Shown here piece after piece: positions 37,041-47,222 of a stretch of 64,000 nt of DNA. The first letter of the stretch is position 1. Each line of letters starts with the position of its first letter. A program made the translations under genes and the position numbers. This DNA comes from Allolobophora icterica (Eukaryota > Annelida > Clitellata > Crassiclitellata > Lumbricidae): contig OY744616.1 of the NCBI GenBank assembly GCA_963556255.1, positions 9,545,064 through 9,609,063 of the forward strand. Direction: 5' to 3'. The notes beneath the pieces are model-generated. The model searched no databases, was not told where the DNA came from, and saw only the letters and a program-made list of their open reading frames with translations.

Positions 37041-37242
37041 GTGAGTCTCCCGACCACTATGCGTGCGCAGATAGATATCAGGCACCTGCTTGCAAAGGCA
37101 ATAACAAGGTTCTACTGTCTGACTCTTTTCTTGCAACAGTGCATGAGGTTATATATCGAATGTCCAATTAACAATACGTTCCTATAAATGAGTCTATTTG
37201 AAACACAATATTATAATGAAAACTATATATATATATATATAT
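37041..37242. other. No gene; ends in (TA)n
   Basis: Unique sequence ending in a TA run (37224-37243) to which the truncated LINE is joined directly. Confidence 0.5.
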
Positions 37243-38592
37243 ATTTTTAAAAAAGGAAATAGACAAAATATTGAAAATTATAGGCCTATATCAGTACTAC
37301 CACTTTTTGCAAAATTCTTAGAAAAAGTTATGTATATTAGGCTTAATTCCTTTATAACTAACGCTAATATAATTCACCCCACGCAGCATGGATTTCAAGC
37401 AGGTCATTCTACGCTTATGGCGTTGCTCAATATGGAAGATAAAATTTCAAAAGCAATAGATAGCAATGAATATTCCGTGGGGATTTTTGTGGACCTAGCT
37501 AAAGCGTTCGACACTGTCGATCATAAGATACTAATTAACAAATTAAGTAATTACGGTGTCAGAGGAACTCAAATCCAGTGGTTTAAAAGTTATTTAGAAG
37601 CTCGTACACAGATAGTTAGCTGTAATGGTTCTCTCTCAGCTCCAGGCTATATCACCTCAGGAGTCCCCCAAGGATCCAACTTAGGACCACTCCTTTTTCT
37701 GCTATATATAAACGACCTAGCAAACGTCTCGTCTGCACTCTATTTTATTTTGTTTGCAGACGACACTAATATATTTTACTCTAATAACTCGTGGAAATCA
37801 CTTATTGAAACAGTTAACAAAGAGCTTCATAAAGTTAATAAATGGTTTATAGTAAATAAATTAACACTTAATGTAAATAAAACAAACTTTATAATCTTTA
37901 AATCACACAGGAAAATTAAACCAATTGACTGGTCTATATCATTAGATGGAAGTCCTATAACTAAAGTCGAGTCCACTAAATTTCTTGGAGTATATGTGGA
38001 CCAACATCTCACTTGGAAAGCTCATATAAACTATATTTCATTAAAAGTGGCAAAAAACCTTGGAATAATCTTTAGAATTGCTAGGGTTCTCCCCAAGGAA
38101 GTTAGGATGAGTCTATATTATTCTCTAATCTTCCCTTATCTAAATTATTGTAATCTTATATGGGCCTCAAATTATGACTCACGTCTTCATAAACTTCACA
38201 TACTGCAAAAACAGGCAGTAAGAATGATTGCTGGGGTCCCAAGGTATCACCACTCCTTACATATTTTCAAAGACCTAAATCTATTGGAATTAAAACAGAT
38301 TAGATCTTTCCAAATTGGAATCCTGTTCTATATGTATGAAAATCACCAGCTTCCTGATGTATTTGCTGGGTATTTTACGCTTGCCTCTTCATTACATGAC
38401 CATCATACGAGAGGTGCTGTGTTATATCGACCAATCCAAGCGCGCACTAACATCAGATTATTCAGTATAAAGTCTACCGGTCCAACTACTTGGAATTTGT
38501 TCCCGAGAGAAATTCGCAACTCAAAGAATAAATACGAGTTTAAAAAGAAATTACGATTATTTCTTGCTGCCTCTGAATTGGTCTCTTATTGA
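37243..38592 (+). CDS. LINE reverse transcriptase, 5'-truncated, frame intact
   Basis: An open frame of 449 codons encodes the reverse transcriptase and C-terminal region of a non-LTR retrotransposon, which would copy element RNA at a nicked chromosomal site. Motifs in order: NYRPISVLP (finger), HGFQAGHSTLMAL, VDLAKAFDTVDH (motif A with the catalytic Asp), SGVPQGSNLGPLLFLLYIND (motif B), FADDTNIF (motif C, catalytic Asp-Asp), NKTNFIIF and KFLGVYVDQHLTW. The last 220 residues hold the usual thumb and C-terminal blocks, such as FPYLNYCNLIWAS and WNLFPREIRNS. No apurinic-like endonuclease is present and there is no genuine start codon; the frame simply begins where homology begins. The lack of any stop or frameshift implies recent insertion. 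It could not retrotranspose alone. Confidence 0.88.
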   Translation: MFKKGNRQNIENYRPISVLPLFAKFLEKVMYIRLNSFITNANIIHPTQHGFQAGHSTLMALLNMEDKISKAIDSNEYSVGIFVDLAKAFDTVDHKILINKLSNYGVRGTQIQWFKSYLEARTQIVSCNGSLSAPGYITSGVPQGSNLGPLLFLLYINDLANVSSALYFILFADDTNIFYSNNSWKSLIETVNKELHKVNKWFIVNKLTLNVNKTNFIIFKSHRKIKPIDWSISLDGSPITKVESTKFLGVYVDQHLTWKAHINYISLKVAKNLGIIFRIARVLPKEVRMSLYYSLIFPYLNYCNLIWASNYDSRLHKLHILQKQAVRMIAGVPRYHHSLHIFKDLNLLELKQIRSFQIGILFYMYENHQLPDVFAGYFTLASSLHDHHTRGAVLYRPIQARTNIRLFSIKSTGPTTWNLFPREIRNSKNKYEFKKKLRLFLAASELVSY

Positions 38593-38680
38593 TTCCATCA
38601 AGTGAGACAGTCGTCGGGAGTTGTCAGAGTGTCGCACTGGAGCCTAAACCTGTAGTTAAGTATAGTTAAGCTATTACAGT

Positions 38681-38806
38681 TACAAGATGTAACTGGCATG
38701 AATTTGGCGGAATTGAGAGACTTGTCATCGAATAGGAGACGGTGGAGTGTGTTCACCAGGACGATCGCTAGAGCTCCACGAGCTGACAGCACAAGGTGAC
38801 AAGGTG
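38681..38806 (+). mobile_element. RTE-type LINE 3' end, plus orientation
   Basis: Encodes the last 37 residues of the RTE frame (MNLAELRDL through ADSTR), then two ACAAGGTG tail units. Target duplication ATTACAGT at 38673-38680 and 38807-38814. Its 126 bp appear identical, in reverse orientation, to the end of the copy at 39058-39930. Inserted in the 3' UTR of the LINE. Confidence 0.85.
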
Positions 38807-39057
38807 ATTACAGTAAATAAATGTGCACCCCTGTAAATTCTTCTCACGATTCTCAATATTGCGGGGTGTCAACAGTCTACTGCCATACACTGACTAAGTA
38901 AGTGATGGTTAGGGTGCCCTATTTAGCGGGACTAACATCCCTTAGGGGTCACCCATTGTTGTCGATGACAGTTTGGCCTATTTTGCATTTCAGATTCTTT
39001 TCTCTTGTTGATTTAGATTAACATGAACTTCTGTATGCTATCTGTTTAAGATAGTTT

Positions 39058-39930
39058 CACCTTGTCACCTTGTCACCTTGTGCTGTCAGCTCGTGGAGCT
39101 CTAGCGATCGTCCTGGTGAACACACTCCACCGTCTCCTATTCGATGACAAGTCTCTCAATTCCGCCAAATTCATGCCAGTTACATCTTGTATCTCATCCA
39201 TCCATCTCCTCCTTGGGCGACCCAGTCTTCTCCTCCCCTCACCGCACGCCAGCATCATTTCCTTCTCCAGACCATCAGATCGCATAACATGTCCAAAGAA
39301 CCTTAGCTTCATTCTTGTCGCAGTTTGTTTTAACGACTCTTCATTCTCAACTCCAATCTCCTCTCGTATTGATTCGTTCGTTCTTTTCTCAGTCCAAGAT
39401 ATTCTCAGCATCTTCCTCCATATCCACATTTCACAAGCGTTAACCTTATTTTCCATGTTCTTTGTCATTGTCCACGTCTCGCAACCGTACAGTACCGTAG
39501 GAAAGATTAGTGCTCTCACGAGCCTTTTTTTGGTTTCTATGCTCACATGTTTGTCTTTCCATATCTTTTCCAGTCCGGTCATTGCAGCTTTCCCTATAGC
39601 AATCCTTCGTTTTATTTCTGGATCACACTTTCCCTCCTTTCCAACCAGTGATCCTAGGAATGTGAAGCTTTCTACCACCTCTATTTCCTCTCCATCTATC
39701 TCAAAACTATCCCAATCTGCTGTTGTCATGACCTTTGTCTTCTTTATGTTGAAGTATAAACCAGCTTTTTCACTTTCTCTCCTGACCCTTCTTATCAGTT
39801 CTGCCAGATCCTCTTTTCTTTTTGCCATTAATGTTGTGTCATCCGCGTATCTAAGGTTATTCAGTGTCTTTCCAGCAATTTTTACTCCCTCAATTGCCCC
39901 CTCCAGTTCTGCCTTTCTCATTATTCTTTC
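39058..39930 (-). mobile_element. RTE-type LINE 3' portion, minus orientation
   Basis: 873 bp with a 12-bp perfect target duplication, TTAAGATAGTTT, at 39046-39057 and 39931-39942. The 3' terminus is three tandem ACAAGGTG units. The 5' end is truncated just upstream of the YADD box. It splits the 3' UTR of the CR1-like LINE. Confidence 0.9.
39073..39921 (-). CDS. RTE reverse transcriptase C-terminal half, frame intact
   Basis: 282 codons without interruption. The first Met shown is only the start of the readable part, since the element is 5'-truncated. LRYADDTTLMA is motif C of an RTE/BovB-like reverse transcriptase (catalytic Asp-Asp), followed by KAGLYFNIKKTKVM, FTFLGSLVG, LYGCETWTM, KMLRISWT.KRTNESI, LRFFGHVMRSDGLEKEMMLA and GRPRRRWMDEIQDVTGM. 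This order is the hallmark of RTE-clade LINEs. Motifs A and B and the endonuclease are missing, so it is inactive. The TGA stop is formed by the first unit of the ACAAGGTG tail, leaving essentially no 3' UTR. The intact frame and near-identical sister copy point to recent activity. Confidence 0.88.
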   Translation of the reverse strand: MRKAELEGAIEGVKIAGKTLNNLRYADDTTLMAKRKEDLAELIRRVRRESEKAGLYFNIKKTKVMTTADWDSFEIDGEEIEVVESFTFLGSLVGKEGKCDPEIKRRIAIGKAAMTGLEKIWKDKHVSIETKKRLVRALIFPTVLYGCETWTMTKNMENKVNACEMWIWRKMLRISWTEKRTNESIREEIGVENEESLKQTATRMKLRFFGHVMRSDGLEKEMMLACGEGRRRLGRPRRRWMDEIQDVTGMNLAELRDLSSNRRRWSVFTRTIARAPRADSTR

Positions 39931-40050
39931 TTAAGATAGTTTAGTTGTCTAAATTAGGCTGGTATTGTGTTACTACATGTTAACTATGAAAAAAATTCAG
40001 ATGCTGTTATATGACTGTCATTGTCAGCAATAAAAAGATATTGAATTGAA

Positions 40051-40379
40051 TTTATACACATATACAATATTCTGCAAATAGATATACCTATGTATATGTC
40101 ACGAATATAATATTGTGCAACAGGGTTTGCTACATCGACATGCATGTTTCTTATATATACAATATTGCATATAACTGTACATAGGCCCTATATGTTTGAA
40201 AGTATATTTATACATAAATCTTATGTGTATATATAAATGTAATTGTACGTATATAATTTATGTTTACGCAATAACCTGTATATATATATATGGTTATTTA
40301 TTGGTATACGCTGGTATATACTTACAATTGTATATAAATGTACATAAATATGTTTGGCGTTGCGATTACACAAGCGGTT
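40051..40379. other. A/T-rich, no gene
   Basis: TA/TATG-rich sequence with no readable frame. Confidence 0.5.
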
Positions 40380-40962
40380 TCAACCAAATTTTTGGGAATT
40401 TGTATATTGACCAACATATAACTTGGAAACAGCACATTAAACATATCTCCAGTAAAATTGCGAAAAACATTGGATTATTATCTCCTGCCGCGCATTTAAT
40501 ACCACTCCATAGTCCACACTCTGTTATATCATACACTTATATATCCCTATTTAACTTATTGCAACACAGCAGTCTGGGCTTCCACGTATAAAACAAGCCT
40601 AAAAAGATTAGTAAGACTCAAAAACGACCAGCTCGGTGCATAGCCAGAATCTCCCCTATATATAGATCCCACACGCAATCAGATATTCCTAGAAGTTAAA
40701 CTACTAAAAATTGAGTAGATTAGATGCATGCAGGTTTGGAGAATTCATCTATAGATATGATCGTGGACTACTGCCGCCAGTGTACACACAAAACTTCCTT
40801 ACTCGCAAACTGGACCGTGCGTCCAGTGCGTCACGCTGCCGGCGCCTCGGACGGCGCACATTATTCCAGATCACAGGAAATCATCATGCAGTTCTGGAAC
40901 TTCGGCCCGAACTAGCATAGGGGCCTAATCAGTTATCACTCGTCATTTCAAACCAATTTGTT

Positions 40963-41014
<52 letters not shown>

Positions 41015-41035
41015 TGATTGATTTATTTCTAATAT
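40380..41035 (+). mobile_element. Older, degraded copy of the same LINE type
   Basis: Reads FGNLYIDQHITWKQHIKHIS then SSKIAKNIGLL, matching the last reverse-transcriptase block of the LINE at 37243. After frameshifts comes a Tyr-Pro-Tyr-Leu/Cys-Asn type block and FGEFIYRYDRGLLPPVY. A TA run (40968-41008) follows, then AAAAGATTGATTGATT, a LINE-type tail. Multiple frameshifts and stops. Confidence 0.7.
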
Positions 41036-41849
41036 AATAATAATAATATAAGAGCTGCTAACTACATCCCGGCTGATAGTTTGGCTAATTCTGCTCCATG
41101 GGCCGCAGAATCCCCATTCTTGAGAATATATATTGGATTATGAATATATATAGTGCATTGGATAACATCTGGCGTAGAGTGCGAGAGGTACAGAGATTGA
41201 GTCCCATAGGCGGACATGCTTTGTAGGCTGCAATTTGCGCCGTGTATTGCAGGCTGTCTGTTCTGTTAGTAGTTAAGATTTATCGCATAACATGTACTTG
41301 TACAGCGCAGTGCGTTTGCAGGTGCTTAATTAAAGAATAAATATTATTATTATTATTATATTCAGACGTGTAATTTTATGTGTATATAGGCTTACATGTA
41401 GGCGTAGATAAATGTGTCTTAGTACATGTTTTCTTTAGCTCTTGACGGCAGACTAATTGAATAAATACTTGCTTGATTTGTGTGAACGACTACAAAGAAG
41501 AAAACAACCTTGCGTAAACAAACCGAACAGTTGTGTTGACACTCAACCAGCGCAAACGGGCTTTCGTTTGCATCTCGTACACGTTTGATCGTGGCTCACT
41601 GCGCGTATATAGGCCTACAGTGATTGGAAACGTTGTATACACCGTGGGTCATAAAAAGGGCTTCGGCTTATTATATGTTGCCATGATATTCGAAGAGAAC
41701 GAACATATTCATTTGAAATTTCGGTGACATGTCCTATAAGATGAAATATTGGAACGCTGTTTTAGTAATTCCACCGTATAGTTTACTGGTTTTGACGTGC
41801 CAAATATATAACTAGGTGTTTACCCGTTCTAAGATGGTATATACTCGAC
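41036..41849. other. No gene seen
   Basis: Unique sequence with an ATT strip (41342-41360) that closes a tail-like AATTAAAGAATAAAT. At 41636-41662 the reverse complement of the GGCCCACGGTGTATACA box seen near 9.2 kb occurs. No coding region was recognised. Confidence 0.4.
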
Positions 41850-42340
41850 GCTATATCATACCAAGTCGCTAAGACGGTTTAAAAACAATTTGCAAATGTA
41901 TACTTTTCAGTGTGCGAAATAAGCTCTGTTGTGAAGTTGCTGCTGAATAATTTAGTCAATTGCTAAATGGCCTATATTAGCGGAATTAGGTCTATATGCA
42001 TGCGTCTAAGTAAATTGGCAACGTAAGTAAATAAGTTAATCCCGTTTGAAGCCGCGCGGCCTAATTAAATTGGCCGTAAATTGGGCCGTTTGAACCCGTT
42101 AAGCTCTTTGATTTCAGCGTTTTATCGACCTACGTAAATTACCTTAATCCCGTTTATTTATAGACGCTAGGCCTATATCAAATCAAGTCGCTATTGGCCG
42201 TTTTGTGTCGGTTTTCAGTTCACTTCGTTATATTTCTGGCCCGTTAAACCCGTAAAGCTATTTCTTTTAAGCGTTTTAGCGACATAAGAAAATTATTTCT
42301 ACGCGCGTTTTAAGCTGTTAGTTCAAAACAGCTGCCGTTA
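41850..42340. repeat. Degenerate tandem repeat, about 150 bp
   Basis: Two related blocks begin GGCCGTTTGAACCCGTTAAG (about 42083) and GGCCCGTTAAACCCGTAAAG (about 42239), each followed by CAGCGTTTTATCGAC or AAGCGTTTTAGCGAC. Flanking AAGTCGCTA and TTAATCCCGTTT motifs repeat with similar spacing. Confidence 0.55.
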
Positions 42341-42481
42341 ACGGTATTATTGAAATTTACTTTGAACGAAATGCTAACCGATCGTCCCATTTGAATGTGG
42401 CCACTTTCTAAACAATGACGTCATTGGTCATAAATATTAATTAGTTGGAAGCAGCCAATGAGAGGAGCGTTACATTTTTGT

Positions 42482-42844
<363 letters not shown>

Positions 42845-42929
42845 GACGCACACACATTTGACCACATTTCTGTTCGTTCATATTATTAATACGATATAAT
42901 CTAATCTAATAATAATCTTACGACTTGCC

Positions 42930-42956
42930 TCTGTCTGTCTGTCTGTCTGTCTGTCG

Positions 42957-43036
<80 letters not shown>

Positions 43037-43037
43037 G
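42930..43037. repeat. (CTGT)n array
   Basis: About 27 CTGT units with a single CGGT variant. Confidence 0.97.
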
Positions 43038-43961
43038 CTTAACACCGATTGCATGTCTGTCTCCTCTTTCTGTCTGTCTACATGGCAGCTTAGGGGGTGT
43101 GAATTGTGGTGAACTGTGTGGTAAACTCTTCTATGATCAGCGACCGTAATGCATTTTCCTTTAAAGGATCTTGTTCGTACGATGCACAATCGACTTTCTT
43201 TCTCAGAAATGCGGTTGCTAAGAAAGTCATAGCAATTGTCAACGTTGAATAATCCCTTTTTTAACTTTCTATAATTATTTTGCAATTTAGCTATCGCTAA
43301 TTTCCAGGGTTGTACTAAAACGACACTTTTAATACGCTAGTACAAAGCTATGCCGCGAGCAAAGGGCAGACAAACGGATATATATCTGGCCGGAAAGAGC
43401 TCCTTAATGGGGAATTAATGTTAAACTTCCGTTTGATTCAAACCTTTTAATAGCGATGCATTTGCCCGTAAAAATGAGATTTGCTAACAGTGCATTTCCG
43501 GTTAAAAGTAGCTATATTACACTACACAGTTTCAATCCACCTGAATACATTACGCTACACTGATCTGTACTTCTCAATTCTACGTTGCACTACCGTTGAC
43601 TATACTCCGCAGTAAACTACTCTACACTACATATACGCCTTCCTAAATTGCGTTGCACTGCTCTATATTATACCATACAACGCTACTCACACGACAATAA
43701 ACTGTTCTACACTACGTTATAGTATACTACACTAGTCTGCGTCACGCAACACTACTGCAACAGTGCAACCTAGTGTACGGTACGCTACACATTGGACAAC
43801 GTAACAACGCCACTACACTACACTTGCGCTACCCTACCTCGCTTTAACACTACACTATACTTTAAGGCGCAACACTTCTTTGTAGACTAGAGTACACTGC
43901 GCTACGTACACTTCACCGCGCAGTCGTAGGACTTATCATTTGGCTTTCCGCTCAATCGGTC
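43038..43961. other. No coding exon; CTACACT-rich low complexity
   Basis: Upstream of the receptor exon. From about 43505 to 43915 the sequence is built of degenerate CTACACTAC-type words. No upstream exon of the receptor and no TATA-like promoter could be supported. Confidence 0.5.
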
Positions 43962-43987
43962 TAATTCTTTCTGTGTTCTATTGGCAG
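43962..43987 (+). promoter_or_regulatory. Candidate 3' splice site
   Basis: A pyrimidine-rich run (TAATTCTTTCTGTGTTCTAT) leads to TTGGCAG, with AG at 43986-43987. If used, the receptor exon begins at 43988 and the 5' UTR, or a few N-terminal codons, lies in an upstream exon. The reading frame upstream of the AG has no ATG (only TTG), which supports an exon boundary here. Confidence 0.5.
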
Positions 43988-44014
43988 GTCAGACCAGAGA
44001 TAGCGTTAGCCAAG

Positions 44015-45910
44015 ATGAAGGGACTTCCGGTCAACGTTGAACTTCCGGTTAACCTGACGTCCAATGAGACTGCGCTTGACGTCACCCACGCTAATGACGT
44101 GACGATGATTGCTTTCGTTGCCTTCACGTCCACCTGTATCCTAGCAACGATCGTTGGCAACATTCTGGTCGTGCTGTCGATCTTCACCTATCGACCGTTG
44201 CGCGGAGTCCAGAACTACTACATCGTGTCCCTGGCCTGTGCCGATCTTGCCGTCGCCGTGTTCGTAATGCCGTTCAACGTCGCCGACTCCCTAGCCGGGC
44301 ACTGGCAGTTCGGCGGCGTCTTCTGCAACATGTGGCTGACCTTCGACATCCTCATGTGCACCGCTTCGATACTGAACCTGTGCGCCATCGCGGGCGACCG
44401 GTTCTTCGCCATTCACGACCCGATCAACTACGCCCAGAAGAGGACGCTCCGTCGGGTCCTGGCCGTTATCGTCATCGTCTGGAGTGCCAGTGCCATCATC
44501 TCGATTCCTCCGCTGTTCGGATGGAACAACAGATCGCCCAACAGTTCGTCGCTCTACGACGATATCAACAGGTCTTGTCAGCTGACGGATGAACCTGGGT
44601 TCGTGCTGTACAGCGCTTCTGGGTCCTTCTACATCCCGTTGGTGATCATGGCCTTCCTCTACGCGAAGATCTACATAGCGACGCGTGAACGGCTGAGGAA
44701 GCGGGTGAGTACGTCCTCCGTCCGGCCCAAGTCCGGGCGAAGGAGGACGGGGAATGCGGACGACACCCCAAACCCCGAAGTGACCCCAACACCCAACCTC
44801 AACGGGTCGATTCAGCTGGGGAAAATGTGCCACGATCGGGTGGAGAAGGTCAATCGAGGGGCGGAGAAGAAGTTGGAAGATATTGGAGAACTGCCTGAGG
44901 GCGGAAAGGGCGTTGAGGACAAGGACAGAGTTGAGAAAGCAGGACAGACACAGGGAGCAGAAATAGGGGCAAGTACTTCTTATTCTGACCCTAAAGAAAG
45001 CCTTAAACGTGACGGTGGCGCCGTGACATGTGACAGCACACGTCGCCCGCCCTGTGACAGTCTCTGTAAACGTGCATGTGACAGTACCAACAAAAACGAT
45101 AATACTTCTGCAAAAGCAAGCGACGCCACGCACAGCTGCAGAGTCGACGATACAGGAGACAATAACCGCAACACTCGCAACGGTATCGGTACTTTCAGAG
45201 ACGGTAACGGTAATGTGGGTGACGGCAATAAGGTTGCAGGCGACGGTAACGGCACTTTGGGTGACGTTAGCAATAAAACCGACGGCAAAGGAGATTATGG
45301 CGGAAGTCTTACAAGGAGTGGAAATGACGTTCTCGACTTACCAGCCACAGAACAGCCTAAATCAAACGGAGCGCCATCGAAAAAAACTCGAAACAGGACG
45401 AAGAACAGCCTCAAGATTTCGTCGTCTATGCCGCGTCGAAGCTCACGGCCGCTGGTGACCGTGTCCATCCTGAACCGCGCGAACCGAACCCAGTCGGAGA
45501 ACTGGACGAAGGCGGAGACCCAGCTCGGAACGAGGACCTTGAGGCCTTTCCGCTGGAACTCCAACAGCTCCTCGTCCCCGGACTCTGTCACCCGCGGAAG
45601 CAGCCGTCTCTCCCAGATCCTCGAGAACCGTCAGAAGATCTCGCTGTCGAAGGAGAGGCGTGCCGCTCGAACAATGGCCATCGTCATGGGAGCGTTCGTG
45701 CTGTGCTGGCTCCCTTTCTTCCTCATGTACGTCATCTTCCCGTTCTGCGAGTCGTGCAGAAAGAACACGGATCGTCGAGTCAAGAACTTCATCGTTTGGC
45801 TCGGGTACGTCAACTCGGCGTTGAATCCAGTCATCTATACCATCTTCAACATCGACTTCCGCCGGGCCTTCAAGTCCCTGCTCCAGGGGAACTGTCGAAT
45901 CATCGCGTAA
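44015..45910 (+). CDS. Tyramine/octopamine-type biogenic amine receptor (class A GPCR), intronless coding exon
   Basis: A 631-residue seven-helix receptor of the plasma membrane, expected to bind a phenolamine and signal through G proteins. The start is the first in-frame ATG (A at -3). The N-tail has glycosylation sites N13 and N17. Landmarks: N49 (helix 1), D77 (helix 2), C104 paired with C188, amine-binding D111 (helix 3), PINYAQKRT in loop 2, W156, S200 and S204 with P208 (helix 5), CWLPFF at 564-569, W595 and NPVIY at 604-608. The combination of PINYAQKRT, MYVIFPFCESC and a WLGYVNSALNPVIY helix 7 fits type 1 tyramine (octopamine/tyramine) receptors better than serotonin or alpha-2 adrenergic ones. 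Oddities: DRF (128-130) replaces the usual DRY, and loop 3 is very long (about 320 residues, hydrophilic, with GDGN repeats). Ligand is inferred, not shown. An upstream exon is possible. Confidence 0.88.
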   Translation: MKGLPVNVELPVNLTSNETALDVTHANDVTMIAFVAFTSTCILATIVGNILVVLSIFTYRPLRGVQNYYIVSLACADLAVAVFVMPFNVADSLAGHWQFGGVFCNMWLTFDILMCTASILNLCAIAGDRFFAIHDPINYAQKRTLRRVLAVIVIVWSASAIISIPPLFGWNNRSPNSSSLYDDINRSCQLTDEPGFVLYSASGSFYIPLVIMAFLYAKIYIATRERLRKRVSTSSVRPKSGRRRTGNADDTPNPEVTPTPNLNGSIQLGKMCHDRVEKVNRGAEKKLEDIGELPEGGKGVEDKDRVEKAGQTQGAEIGASTSYSDPKESLKRDGGAVTCDSTRRPPCDSLCKRACDSTNKNDNTSAKASDATHSCRVDDTGDNNRNTRNGIGTFRDGNGNVGDGNKVAGDGNGTLGDVSNKTDGKGDYGGSLTRSGNDVLDLPATEQPKSNGAPSKKTRNRTKNSLKISSSMPRRSSRPLVTVSILNRANRTQSENWTKAETQLGTRTLRPFRWNSNSSSSPDSVTRGSSRLSQILENRQKISLSKERRAARTMAIVMGAFVLCWLPFFLMYVIFPFCESCRKNTDRRVKNFIVWLGYVNSALNPVIYTIFNIDFRRAFKSLLQGNCRIIA

Positions 45911-46345
<435 letters not shown>

Positions 46346-47222
46346 CAACGACAATTTCTATAGCGCCGTACAACAAGCCTTGCAGTTGCAAGGGCACCTG
46401 CACAAAACTGTAACATCAAGCGTAGTAAGCCTTGGTGAACAGGAACGGAACACGTACTCCGGTCTGTCCCTCGATGTCGGGAATCGGCTGCGAGAAAAAC
46501 TCTTAACGGACGAACTACTGCCTCCCATCTTGAATAGTTCAACTGATTGTTTATCTGTTTTGCGGACAGTCTCTACTAAAGCTTGACTATAGCGTGACTT
46601 TTAAGTGTGTAAGTCACCAAAGTGTCTCGTTGTATGCTACAGCCTTAAACTGTACACTATGCCACGAGACAGTTTACAGACGTTCTGACCATGCAACCTC
46701 CAGGATTGAGACCGGGAAATCTCTCCGGTAATGGAACGGATGGATATGTGTGCGAATACACATATGTAATAAAATTATGTACATATATTTAATTAAATAA
46801 AAATTGTACGAATATATACGGACCTGTTTTAGATTCAATATGGAAGTCACTTGAAAGAATACTTGTGCACGTTTGAAGTTGATCAGACAAAAGATAATGA
46901 TGAGATGATAAGCGCCTTCATTTACCCTCATTTATATATGTATATATATACATTATATATATATATATATATATATATATCAGTTACATCTGCACAACAA
47001 TTTCACTAGAAGCCGTTGTCTGCACATACACAATACGCTGTATCCCGGTCACCATTCTACACCTCGTATAACCCCGTAACAACCCCATTAGTATACAGTT
47101 ACAGTAAGTTACAGCTACGGTTAATGGGGTAGATAAGGCAGGATATTATAAGCAAATTGTGTGCTTTTAGAATGCCTTACAACAACAGGATGGACCCATG
47201 CTCTGTTGAATCAATCGTGCGG
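46346..47222. other. No gene seen
   Basis: Starts with a minus-oriented tail motif (TTTCTATAGCGCC at 46355), which suggests a minus-strand SINE or LINE end. The rest is unique, with a TA run at 46958-46980. Confidence 0.4.

Larger units (their letters stand above)
37243..40050 (+). mobile_element. 5'-truncated CR1/Jockey-superfamily LINE with nested RTE insertions
   Basis: Coding homology begins at 37243, hard against a TA microsatellite, so the endonuclease region is missing. The reverse-transcriptase frame ends at 38592. The 3' UTR is in three pieces: 38593-38680, 38815-39045 and 39943-40050. It contains CATCCCTTAGGGGTCACCC, also found in the minus-strand copy at 15940-16200. It ends CAGCAATAAAAAGATATTG plus AATTG repeats. 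The gaps are two RTE fragments, each with its own target duplication. Clade within the CR1/L2/Daphne/Crack group cannot be fixed by eye. Confidence 0.85.

Noticed and set aside
38598..38792. Minus-strand frame identical to part of 39062-39934 (plus)
   Set aside because: Both are antisense readings of the same RTE 3' end. They reflect the inverted copies, not a gene family.
38681..39930. Single LINE insertion with twin-priming inversion
   Set aside because: Both arms contain the same 3' end, and each has its own target duplication, so two insertions explain it better.
43940..44014. Extra 25 N-terminal residues of the receptor
   Set aside because: They start at TTG, which is not a normal animal start, and contain a likely splice acceptor. 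ATG 44015 is preferred.
44291..45133. 280-codon minus-strand frame opposite the receptor
   Set aside because: Shadow of a GC-rich coding exon. It has no domain of its own.
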